Shown piece by piece: positions 51,899 through 59,816 of a stretch of 64,000 nt of DNA (position 1 is its first letter; every line of letters begins with the position of its first letter). The stretch spans positions 310,001 to 374,000 of the forward strand of contig NZ_JBNJQR010000005.1 in assembly GCF_050113715.1 (NCBI RefSeq), read 5' to 3'. The translations under genes and the position numbers were made by a program. The notes below the pieces were generated by a model. That model did not search any database. It had not been told where the DNA came from and saw only the letters and a program-made list of their open reading frames with translations. The stretch comes from Brevibacillus_H ginsengisoli. Its GTDB lineage: Bacteria > Bacillota > Bacilli > Brevibacillales > Brevibacillaceae.

Positions 51899-52153
51899 AT
51901 GCGCTTTATTGATGAACTATACGAACTGTATCGAGGACACTTGACTCGTGATGAAGAGGATATTGTAGCCGTGGTGGTGGGAATACTCGCTGAGCAATCT
52001 CGGGAAGAGTTGCTAAAGCTCGTGAAGGATATGGACGAAGAAGAGCTCTTCCACATGGTGGCGTACTATATGATTGAAGTGATGAAACGTAAAATTGCCA
52101 TGGAAGACGAAGGTCTTGAAGACCCAGAAGGTTCATTACCAACCATTCATTAA
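51899..52153 (+). CDS. Small acidic conserved protein (DUF6154-like)
   Basis: An 84-residue, strongly acidic, helical protein (MRFIDELYELYRGHLTRDEED). It resembles the DUF6154 proteins of Bacillales in size and in DMDEEELFHMVAYYMIEVMK, but no function is known. ATG 51899 follows AGGTGAG. Lies in the yun cluster. Confidence 0.7.
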   Translation: MRFIDELYELYRGHLTRDEEDIVAVVVGILAEQSREELLKLVKDMDEEELFHMVAYYMIEVMKRKIAMEDEGLEDPEGSLPTIH

Positions 52154-52218
52154 TGTCTTGATCACCAAAATGGGATGGTGTACATAGGGTATGGATGAGA
52201 AGGTAAGGAGGGGATCAC

Positions 52219-52521
52219 GTGATTGAGGTGCAACCGTTGCATTTGAAGGAAGGGACGGCACTAGCGGTAACGGTCAGGCTGCCCAAAACTACATTACTCG
52301 CCGTAACCACCGACAAGGGCTATATTATGTGTGGCGCTTTGGATGTAGGGCTGTTAAATGAGAGACTGGCAAGCCGCGAAATACTTGCGGGTCGTGCCGT
52401 TGGTGTGAAAACGATCGACGAATTGTTGAACGCTCCGTTGGAGTCCGTGACGCATACCGCTGAAGCAATAGGAATTACCGTGGGGACTATTGGCCTAGAC
52501 GCCGTTCGAAAAATGTTCTAG
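52219..52521 (+). CDS. yunC: DUF1805 protein YunC
   Basis: A 100-residue protein of the DUF1805 family, characterised structurally in B. subtilis YunC but without assigned function. Visible segments are LAVTTDKGYIMCGALDVGLLNERL and AGRAVGVKTIDELL. GTG start with AAGGAGGGGATC upstream. Terminator follows at once. Confidence 0.88.
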   Translation: MIEVQPLHLKEGTALAVTVRLPKTTLLAVTTDKGYIMCGALDVGLLNERLASREILAGRAVGVKTIDELLNAPLESVTHTAEAIGITVGTIGLDAVRKMF

Positions 52522-52550
52522 AGCATCCATTTACATGGATGCTCTCTTTT
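52520..52550 (+). terminator. Intrinsic terminator after yunC
   Basis: AGAGCATCCAT and ATGGATGCTCT form an 11-bp stem, then CTTTT. Confidence 0.9.
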
Positions 52551-52628
52551 ACTATGATGGTTACAAGGAAGTTCTTGGTACAAGCAGCGTGATTTTGCTT
52601 CCAGGATGATGAAAGGCGAGTTGAACGA

Positions 52629-53723
52629 ATGCGGCTTATTGCAATGGCAAATTGCCAACCGGGGGAACGATTGGCAAAGAGTATATATAACAATAACGGA
52701 ACAGTTCTGGTCGGTGAAGGTGTAGAACTGAATCAACGGATGATTGATCGCTTACAAGCTCTTAATATCACAGCGATTTATGTACATGATGAATTGACCA
52801 AAGATATCGAAATCAAAGATGTGATCTCCGAGAGTACCCGCCGTGAAGCGTTGACGGTGATTCATACGACATTTCAGCTGTTTCTGGACGAGCCTAGTCG
52901 CTGGCAGAAGCACTTTAACTATAAGCAGTTGGGCAAGCAGTGCCGTCAAGCCATGGCATCGATTATTGATGAACTCAAACAAAACCGTACCGCTATGAAC
53001 TTGTTGGGAAGTGTTGTGGGAACCGATCACTATGTGTTTGCGCACTCCTTCAACGTAACTCTCTATACAACGGCGTTAGCGCTCAAGCTGAATTTGAATG
53101 AAAGAGAACTAATGGAAATCGGCATTGGGGCAATGCTTCACGATGTGGGGAAAATGGCGATTCCTCCTGAGGTATTGCACAAGCCAGACCGGTTAACGGA
53201 TGATGAATTCGAACAGATCAAGCAGCATGCGGAGATTGGGTTTGAGATTCTCCGTCGGCAGGAAGAGATTCCACTCCTGGCTGCGCACTGCGCTTATCAG
53301 CATCATGAGCGATTGGACGGCTCCGGGTATCCGCGTAATCTGACTGAACCGGAAATTCATAAGTATGCGAAGATTCTAGCGATCTGCGATGTATTCGATG
53401 CACTGACAACGAATCGTGTGTATCGTCGCGCGATGCTGCCCCATCAGGCGATGGAGATTTTATATGCGGGTGTGGACACGCTATTCATCAAGGAATATGT
53501 GGAGGCTTTCCGCGATACAATCGCCCTCTATCCAATCGGGTTAAGCGTCACGTTAAATACGGGAGTAGAAGGCATCGTGATTGATTACAATCGGGGTCTG
53601 CCTAGCCGACCGATTCTACGTATCTTAAAAGACGAACTAGGAAATGATCTGGATTCACCGTACGAGATCGACTTGTCCAAACGATTGAATCTTGTCATCG
53701 ATTCCTGCGATTTGTTGATGTAA
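52629..53723 (+). CDS. HD-GYP domain phosphodiesterase
   Basis: A 364-residue protein. N-terminal DUF3391-like domain, then an HD-GYP domain with HD (171-172) in AMLHDVGKMAIPPEVLHKP and the diagnostic HHERLDGSGYP (225-235). Such proteins hydrolyse cyclic di-GMP or related dinucleotides. No receiver domain is present, so the input is unclear. The ribosome site is weak (AAAGGCGAG). Confidence 0.9.
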   Translation: MRLIAMANCQPGERLAKSIYNNNGTVLVGEGVELNQRMIDRLQALNITAIYVHDELTKDIEIKDVISESTRREALTVIHTTFQLFLDEPSRWQKHFNYKQLGKQCRQAMASIIDELKQNRTAMNLLGSVVGTDHYVFAHSFNVTLYTTALALKLNLNERELMEIGIGAMLHDVGKMAIPPEVLHKPDRLTDDEFEQIKQHAEIGFEILRRQEEIPLLAAHCAYQHHERLDGSGYPRNLTEPEIHKYAKILAICDVFDALTTNRVYRRAMLPHQAMEILYAGVDTLFIKEYVEAFRDTIALYPIGLSVTLNTGVEGIVIDYNRGLPSRPILRILKDELGNDLDSPYEIDLSKRLNLVIDSCDLLM

Positions 53724-53741
53724 AGACTGAGTGAACGAACG

Positions 53742-53792
53742 AAAAAGAGTCAGGGTGGTTCGCAAGCGTGTGAACCGGCCTGACTCTTTTTT
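53742..53792 (+). terminator. Intrinsic terminator after the HD-GYP gene
   Basis: AAAAAGAGTCAGG with CCTGACTCTTTTTT, inner GGTTCGC/GTGAACC helix. Precedes the repeat element. Confidence 0.88.
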
Positions 53793-53803
53793 ATATTATC
53801 GGA

Positions 53804-53841
53804 AAGTTTAATCATTTTACAGTGGTAAAGTGATTAAACTT
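53804..53841 (+). repeat. Hairpin at the head of structured repeat copy 3
   Basis: AAGTTTAATCATTTTAC with GTAAAGTGATTAAACTT: 17-bp stem, loop AGTG. Same apex as at 30452 and 32307; here it follows a separate true terminator, showing that it belongs to the repeat. Confidence 0.8.
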
Positions 53842-53864
53842 ATCCATTCGCGCAAGCCCGCCAA

Positions 53865-54059
53865 GAAAAGATTTCGTCCGCTTGCAGCTCATTTTAAGCG
53901 AAACAAAGCGCAGAGAATGAAGGAAGGAAAAGAGTCGGCATTCTTTACGTCAATGAGATACGAAGTGATTTTCTTGTCGACTCCCTTCCGTAGTGCACGG
54001 AGCGGACAGTAGATGCTACACGCGAGCTTAAACAGAGCGGAAAGGGACGAAGTCTTTTC
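53865..54059 (+). repeat. Dispersed structured repeat, full copy 3 (divergent)
   Basis: 195 nt bounded by GAAAAGATTTCGTCC (53865-53879) and GGACGAAGTCTTTTC (54045-54059), one G-U. Inner helices are AGCTC/GAGCT and GGAAGG-AAAA-GAGTCG with CGACTC-CCTTCC. The ACAGAGC...AAGGG tail and GCGGAC are shared with copies 1 and 2 although the rest of the interior differs. It ends five bases before the convergent AraC-type gene. Confidence 0.8.
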
Positions 54060-54063
54060 ACAT

Positions 54064-55272
54064 TTACAAGAAAAAGATTTCGCGTGTAGCTCGATATTCA
54101 CTTGGGGACATCAGCACGTTCTTTCTAAAGATTGAACTAAAGTAGTTAGGCGTATTGAAGCCGTTATCTTCCGCGATCACCTCGATCGTCTTGTTGGAGT
54201 GGCGCAGCATCCAGACAGCTCGCTGCAACCTGACAAACGTGACATATTCGACAAAGCTCATGCCGGTTTCTCTTTTAAACAGACGGCTGAAATAGGTGTA
54301 GCTCAGATTCACTTGATCCGCAACTGTTGCAATCGACAAGTCTTCATTGTAATGGTGGGAGATGTAGGAGATACATTTTTGAATACACACATCCTGACTG
54401 ATCTCTTCAAAAAATCGCAGCGACATCGTGCGGGAAGGGGGCGTATGTCTCGCTTTACGCGCCTGCAAGTATGATTTGTACAGGGAGGACGGATCTTCTG
54501 TCACGCTTCCGACTCCAATATAGATGTGAATGTCATAATCGCGTTTCAACTGTTCAATGGCCTCAAGCAAAGCGCTGGTCAACTCCTCCCAGTCCCTTAA
54601 AGAAGGGTAGCAATAGGGAACACGGGAGAGGAATAGCAAATGCTTGTGAAAAGGCAAAAAGTAAAGCGGCTTGATCAGCGGAGCCAGTTTTTCTTCCAGA
54701 GTAGATTGGATGAGAGCAGGCGCCAATGCTGCGCGTTCGATTTCATCGTCAGGTTGGTCTTTGATAAACCCTTGTAAAAAGTAGACGATATTTGGGAATC
54801 TCCGATCGGGAAAGAGCTTGCTGGCAGCTTGCAACTCATTCTCGTTAATAGATTCACCCAACAATCTACGTAAAAAGGATTCGCGAACATAGGCCGATTT
54901 ATAGCTTTCCTCCTTGTCGGAAGAAGCAAGAATTCGTTTCAGCATGTTCAGGAAAATGTGTTTTTTTAGCGGCTTGATCAAGAAGAAGTCAAGGCGCAGT
55001 CGGCAAATGAGCTGGATCATATGGAGTTGTGAACGATCAATGAGCAAGATCATTCGCAGGTCTGGCTGTTTCTTTTGAAGGCGGTAAATGGTTACCCAGT
55101 CGAACGAGTGATTCACCTCAACGAACATCATCGTTGAACCCTGGAAGGGGGAGTGAAGGCTGGTCTGTCCAAGACTCGGATGGGAATGGCGGTCAGCGAA
55201 ATACTCCGTAATCCAGGATTGCAAAGTCTCTTGCTGAATCGGTTCGTGGACAAGCAGTCGAATATTGTTCAT
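54064..55272 (-). CDS. AraC-family regulator with pseudo-receiver domain
   Basis: A 402-residue protein. The first 120 residues follow the receiver-domain plan (IRLLVHEP, RMILLIDRS, FFLIKPLKK) but lack the aspartates of the acidic pocket and phosphorylation site, so it should not be phosphorylated. The C-terminus has the AraC double helix-turn-helix (IATVADQVNLSYTYFSRLFKRETG and VIAEDNGFNTPNYFSSIFRK). ATG 55272 has AGGTGA upstream. Divergent from the acetate-symporter pair, which it may control; no histidine kinase nearby. Confidence 0.85.
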   Translation of the reverse strand: MNNIRLLVHEPIQQETLQSWITEYFADRHSHPSLGQTSLHSPFQGSTMMFVEVNHSFDWVTIYRLQKKQPDLRMILLIDRSQLHMIQLICRLRLDFFLIKPLKKHIFLNMLKRILASSDKEESYKSAYVRESFLRRLLGESINENELQAASKLFPDRRFPNIVYFLQGFIKDQPDDEIERAALAPALIQSTLEEKLAPLIKPLYFLPFHKHLLFLSRVPYCYPSLRDWEELTSALLEAIEQLKRDYDIHIYIGVGSVTEDPSSLYKSYLQARKARHTPPSRTMSLRFFEEISQDVCIQKCISYISHHYNEDLSIATVADQVNLSYTYFSRLFKRETGMSFVEYVTFVRLQRAVWMLRHSNKTIEVIAEDNGFNTPNYFSSIFRKNVLMSPSEYRATREIFFL

Positions 55273-55433
55273 TATTGTCACCTGCTCTCAATTTAACAAA
55301 AATTTATATATTTCTGACAATTTATTGTAAGGTATTGTCCCTCTCAACTCTGTAAAATCTCATTATGTCGGTTTTCATATAAAGGAGGGAAGAGGTAAAC
55401 CGACTACACGATGACAAGGAGGGGGTAAATAGT

Positions 55434-55796
55434 ATGGCTGGGGAATACTCAAAGTATGATTACGTGGAAGCGAATACGGTTGATATCGATCAATTGGAGC
55501 CTCTAGATTTCGAAACAGACGGAATTATCAAAGCCGATTTGGGTACAGGTCTGAAACTTGCTTTCATCTATTTCGCCTTTATTCTAGCGATGCCTGTCTT
55601 AAATTGGTTCGCGGGTGGTTTCATGTTTTCGCGGATGTGGGGCGGTATGACCTACGCGTGGTTTTTCACGGGAATCGTAGCCATGCTAATGGCTTTTCTC
55701 ATCGCGTATATCAATATCCACTCCTACGAGAAGCGTCTACTAAAAAATGCGAATCGAACACAGGCAAAAGAGAATGAAAGGAGAAGGATCGGATGA
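55434..55796 (+). CDS. DUF485 small membrane protein
   Basis: A 120-residue protein with two membrane helices (about residues 40-62 and 75-97), the DUF485/YjcH type encoded beside ActP-like symporters. A hydrophilic N-terminus of about 38 residues is longer than in most. It overlaps the symporter gene by four bases (ATGA). AAGGAGGGGG precedes the ATG. Confidence 0.85.
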   Translation: MAGEYSKYDYVEANTVDIDQLEPLDFETDGIIKADLGTGLKLAFIYFAFILAMPVLNWFAGGFMFSRMWGGMTYAWFFTGIVAMLMAFLIAYINIHSYEKRLLKNANRTQAKENERRRIG

Positions 55797-57361
55797 TACA
55801 AACCTTACTGGAACCGAAAATTCTGTTTACAATCATTCTGATGGGAACCATCGTTTATATTACGTACGTGAGCAAGCGCAGCACTACAGCGACAGACTAC
55901 TTCGTTGGCGGCAGGAGTTTTGGCTGGTTCATGAACGGCTCAGCGATTGGCGGCGATTATTTAAGTGCCGCAACGTTCCTTGGCATCGCTGGATTAACCT
56001 ACAAGCTGGGTTATGATGGTGCTTACTACGCCTTTTGCTTTTCGATTGGTTTAACACTCTTGGCTATATTCGTTGCGGGCCCGCTTAGAAGGTTCGGAGC
56101 TTTTACGGTTGCTGATTTCCTCGCGTATCGCTTTCATAGCAAACGGGCACGAATTGTTGCGGTGGCGGTCGTTCTCTCGATTTCAGGTTTCTATGCGGCG
56201 CCTCAGTTGTTGGGTGCGGCACAGATTATGAGCATGTTTTTTGGAACCAGCTATGAATTTGGCATTATTTTTACTTGCGCGGTTATGATCTTTTATGTAG
56301 GGGTCGGCGGAATGAAAGGGACGACCATCAATCAGGCGCTTGAATTATGGATTCGTCTGGGGGCGTTTATCTTGATGGTGGGTGCCGCGATCTACGGAGG
56401 ACTTCACTACCAGCAAATTCTGACGGCAATTAATGAGTTTTCGGGAACTGTCGCCAATACGGCTCAGTACGCGAAGGATGGCAAAGACATTGTGTTTGAC
56501 GGCACCAAGTGGACAGGTACAGGGAACTTCTTCCCGAGCTTTATTCAAACCTTGTCGATGACTATCGGGCTTGCGTTTGGCACGATTGGACTTCCTCATA
56601 TTCTACTTCGTTTTTACACGAATCCTAGCGCCAAGGCCGCGCGTCGTTCAGCCATAATGGCGATCGGGATTGCCAGCTTGTTCTTCTTCTTTGCGGTCTA
56701 TCTTGGTGTGGTTGGTCGGTCGATTTTCTTAAGTGGTACGGCCGAACCTCAAGTGATGAAAGACTTGATTACAGGCGGCGACAACATGGTCATTCCTTCT
56801 ACCGCCCAGGCTTTAGGTGGCAAATGGTTGTTAGGATTAGTCATCGCAGGGGCGTTTGCCGCGATTTTCTCCAATCTGTCCGGCTTGTTTATTGCAAGCT
56901 CTGGTGCGCTTGCTCACGATCTTTACGCGTCCTTGTTCCGTAAAAACATCACCGAAAGAGAACGAATCATTGCCGGTAAAGTCTCCATCGTTATCTTTGG
57001 AATTCTGTACGGTGCCCTCGGCCTCATGGTCAAAAGCGCGTCGATCGGCCATCTGGTAGCCCTTGCCTTTACTGTCGCAGCTAGTACGTTTACTCCGATC
57101 TTCATTCTCGGAATCTGGTGGAGAGGTATGACAGAGAAGGGGGCGATTGCTGGTCTGATCGTTGGGCTTGCGGTGTCCATGTACATGATCCTCTTGTCGA
57201 GCACACTTCCTGCTTATCTCCAATTCAAGTCACCCGGGATTATCACCGTGCCGCTTGGTTTCTTGACTGTATGGCTGGTCTCCAAGCTGGATCGGCAAGT
57301 TCCGGGAGACGTGAATGAATTTATGAAAAAAGTTCATTCCAAGCAATCAGAAGCGGCATAA
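55793..57361 (+). CDS. Solute:sodium symporter, acetate permease-like (ActP)
   Basis: A 522-residue transporter of the SSS family with about thirteen membrane helices; features include DYFVGGRSFGWFMNGSAIGGDYLSA (substrate/sodium region) and GNFFPSFIQTLSMTIGLAFGTIGLPHILLRFY. With the DUF485 gene it probably imports acetate or another short carboxylate. Likely regulated by the divergent AraC-type protein. Confidence 0.9.
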   Translation: MIQTLLEPKILFTIILMGTIVYITYVSKRSTTATDYFVGGRSFGWFMNGSAIGGDYLSAATFLGIAGLTYKLGYDGAYYAFCFSIGLTLLAIFVAGPLRRFGAFTVADFLAYRFHSKRARIVAVAVVLSISGFYAAPQLLGAAQIMSMFFGTSYEFGIIFTCAVMIFYVGVGGMKGTTINQALELWIRLGAFILMVGAAIYGGLHYQQILTAINEFSGTVANTAQYAKDGKDIVFDGTKWTGTGNFFPSFIQTLSMTIGLAFGTIGLPHILLRFYTNPSAKAARRSAIMAIGIASLFFFFAVYLGVVGRSIFLSGTAEPQVMKDLITGGDNMVIPSTAQALGGKWLLGLVIAGAFAAIFSNLSGLFIASSGALAHDLYASLFRKNITERERIIAGKVSIVIFGILYGALGLMVKSASIGHLVALAFTVAASTFTPIFILGIWWRGMTEKGAIAGLIVGLAVSMYMILLSSTLPAYLQFKSPGIITVPLGFLTVWLVSKLDRQVPGDVNEFMKKVHSKQSEAA

Positions 57362-57384
57362 GCCTATTCTAATATGAAAACGGT

Positions 57385-57412
57385 TACCGTGGTCGGATTT
57401 TGGCCACGGTTC
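57385..57412. terminator. Weak terminator between actP-like and corA genes
   Basis: ACCGTGG and CCACGGT pair around an 11-base loop; T-tract is interrupted, so the call is modest. Confidence 0.55.
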
Positions 57413-57428
57413 TATAATTTGTCAAATT

Positions 57429-58364
57429 TTACAACCATCCTTTTTTCTTAAACAACGCATACATGCCGATTCCAACCGTGAGCATGACTCCAAGGACCAC
57501 AAAGTAACCATTGCGCGTATGCAGCTCGGGCATGTTATCGAAGTTCATGCCATAAATCCCGGTCACAATCGTCAGCGGCATAAAAATGGTCGTTAATGCA
57601 GTAAAAACACGCATCGTCTCGTTTGCTCGATTGGCGAGAGCGGCTTGGTAAGCTTCCCGCAAGTTGCCCATGAGATCACGGAAGGTGTCGAAGGTCTCCA
57701 CGATCTTAACGGAGTTCTCCAGAATGTCTCCAAAATATTTTTGCAACCGATCGTTAATCAAGGCGAGTTCTTTTTTATTTAAAGCGGAGATCAGATCACG
57801 CTGGGGACCCAGCATTTTTTTGGCGTAAAGTATCTCACTTCGAATCCCGATAATCTCATTCAGTTGGGAATTGTCTGGTTTGACAAGGATTTTTTTCTCC
57901 AATTCTTCAATCAAATCCTCGATATCGTCGATGACCCCGAAGTAATTCTTTACGATCAAATCAATGAAGTGATAGAGCATGTAATCTGCGGTATTAATCT
58001 CTTCATCATGAATCTCCTGTTCAAGCTGCTTGATTTCCTGGATGGGGTATTTGGTAATGGTAACGATATAGTGAGCCCCGATGAAGATATTCACCTCATG
58101 CAGAAGAATATCCTGATTGGCGAATTCGACGCTGTTGATCACGATGAAGTAATGGTTGTCGTAGATTTCCAGCTTGGGGCGCTGTTCTTCTTCGTCGATA
58201 CAATCTTCAATCGCCAAATCGTGAAACCCAAAGATCCGTTGCAATTCATCCAAATCAAATAAGCCGGCATGAATCCAATAGAAACCATAGCTTGGACTGG
58301 TTTTGGTTTCTTCGATATCTTCAATTTCCTGCATGTGGCCATTTTGGACAAGCATAATTCTCAT
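57429..58364 (-). CDS. CorA-family magnesium/cobalt transporter
   Basis: A 311-residue channel protein. Long cytoplasmic N-terminal domain, then two C-terminal membrane helices with the signature YGMNF (in TGIYGMNFDNMPE). ATG at 58364 has GAGGGGAG upstream; a TTG at 58406 lacks a site. It imports divalent cations. Convergent with the symporter. Confidence 0.92.
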   Translation of the reverse strand: MRIMLVQNGHMQEIEDIEETKTSPSYGFYWIHAGLFDLDELQRIFGFHDLAIEDCIDEEEQRPKLEIYDNHYFIVINSVEFANQDILLHEVNIFIGAHYIVTITKYPIQEIKQLEQEIHDEEINTADYMLYHFIDLIVKNYFGVIDDIEDLIEELEKKILVKPDNSQLNEIIGIRSEILYAKKMLGPQRDLISALNKKELALINDRLQKYFGDILENSVKIVETFDTFRDLMGNLREAYQAALANRANETMRVFTALTTIFMPLTIVTGIYGMNFDNMPELHTRNGYFVVLGVMLTVGIGMYALFKKKGWL

Positions 58365-58496
58365 GCGGGAGCTGCTCCCCTCTTCATTTGTCGGGCATAC
58401 TGCCAATATTGTATTAGTATACCATTTTTTTGCTTGACCTTACCGCTGCGTTATCCTTCATGATGGTTCCAACCCAATAACAAGGAGGAATCAGAT

Positions 58497-59816
58497 GTGA
58501 AGGAGTCTAAAAAAGTTTTGCTTACGGGTGGTCTTATCATGCAAGGCTTGGGCAATGAGCTGAGCTTCGAATCCAAGGACATCCTGATTGAGAACGGCAA
58601 GATCGCCCGGATTGGGGATGATCTGCAATTGGATCAACATACTCTGGGAGAGGTCGAGGTACGATCAGTGAAGGGGAAGTGGATTTTGCCTGGCTTAATC
58701 AATACGCACAATCACGCGGGGATGAGCCTGTTGCGTTGTTTTAGTGACGATAAGCGCCTGATGGAATGGTTGAGCCACAAAATGCTGCCAGCTGAGGCAA
58801 GAATGACTGCCGAAGATATTTATTGGGGGACGCAGCTGGCGATGCTGGAGATGGTGAAGTCTGGAACCACAACGTTTGCTGATATGTACATGGAAATGGA
58901 GCATGTCGCACAGGCGGTATTGGAAGCGGGTATGCGGGCATCGTTGTGCAGAGGGATGGTGTTTCTGGAAGACGATGGCGGTAAAAGGGTTCAGGAAGCG
59001 TTAACGTTAGTTGAACGTTGGAACGACCAGGGAGATGGCAGAATTCAAGTGATGCTTGGAGCCCATGCGCCGTTTACTTGTCCGCCAGAGAGCTTGCGGA
59101 TGATTCTGGGGCTCGCCAAGGAAAGAAACGTCCCGATCCATATCCATTTGGCGGAAACGGAAGAAGAAGGGGAGAAGATTCAAGCACAATACGGATGTAC
59201 ACCAACGGAGTATCTGGGGCGATGCGGTCTGTTGGATGGCCATCCGATTCTGCTAGCCCATGCCGTTCATCTGACAGAAGAGGATATTGGCTTACTCAGT
59301 GGCATTCAAGGCGGGGTAGCGCATAACCCAGTCAGCAACTTCAAGCTTGGCTGCGGAATTGCCCCAGTTGAATCAATGCTGGAGCGAGGCATCACTGTTG
59401 GACTAGGGACAGATGGAGCTGGGAGCGCATCATCGCTTGATATGTTTCTCACGATGCAGGCTGCGAGCTGGATGCAAAAAGTAACCTTCCGCGATCCCAC
59501 CAGACTCTCGGCACGGCAAGTTCTTACCATGGCGACCCAAAATGGAGCAGACATTCTAGGTATGGGGCAAACGACAGGCAGCCTGGAGTTAGGGAAAGCG
59601 GCTGATCTGATCGTGATCAATCCGGATGTGGCTCACTTGACTCCACAGCATGATGTTGCCAGCTTACTGGTCTATGCCGCCAAGGGATCGGACGTAGAGA
59701 GTGTCATGGTAAATGGTCGGATGCTCATGGATCAAGGTCAAATGCTATTGGTCGATGAAGAACGGATCAAATATGAAGCGAGCATCCGGGCCAAACGGAT
59801 TGTCGAGGGAATTTAG
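58497..59816 (+). CDS. mtaD: 5-methylthioadenosine/S-adenosylhomocysteine deaminase-like amidohydrolase
   Basis: A 439-residue metal-dependent amidohydrolase. It has the metal-binding NTHNHAGMSLLR, IHIHLAETEEE and LAHAVHL, and GLGTDGAGSASSLDMF, closely following MTA/SAH deaminases of the MtaD type. It deaminates methylthioadenosine or SAH to the inosine form. GTG start with AAGGAGG eight bases upstream. Links to mtnK-mtnA at the start of the window by pathway, though unlinked physically. Its stop overlaps the convergent MocR gene by four bases. Confidence 0.9.
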   Translation: MKESKKVLLTGGLIMQGLGNELSFESKDILIENGKIARIGDDLQLDQHTLGEVEVRSVKGKWILPGLINTHNHAGMSLLRCFSDDKRLMEWLSHKMLPAEARMTAEDIYWGTQLAMLEMVKSGTTTFADMYMEMEHVAQAVLEAGMRASLCRGMVFLEDDGGKRVQEALTLVERWNDQGDGRIQVMLGAHAPFTCPPESLRMILGLAKERNVPIHIHLAETEEEGEKIQAQYGCTPTEYLGRCGLLDGHPILLAHAVHLTEEDIGLLSGIQGGVAHNPVSNFKLGCGIAPVESMLERGITVGLGTDGAGSASSLDMFLTMQAASWMQKVTFRDPTRLSARQVLTMATQNGADILGMGQTTGSLELGKAADLIVINPDVAHLTPQHDVASLLVYAAKGSDVESVMVNGRMLMDQGQMLLVDEERIKYEASIRAKRIVEGI

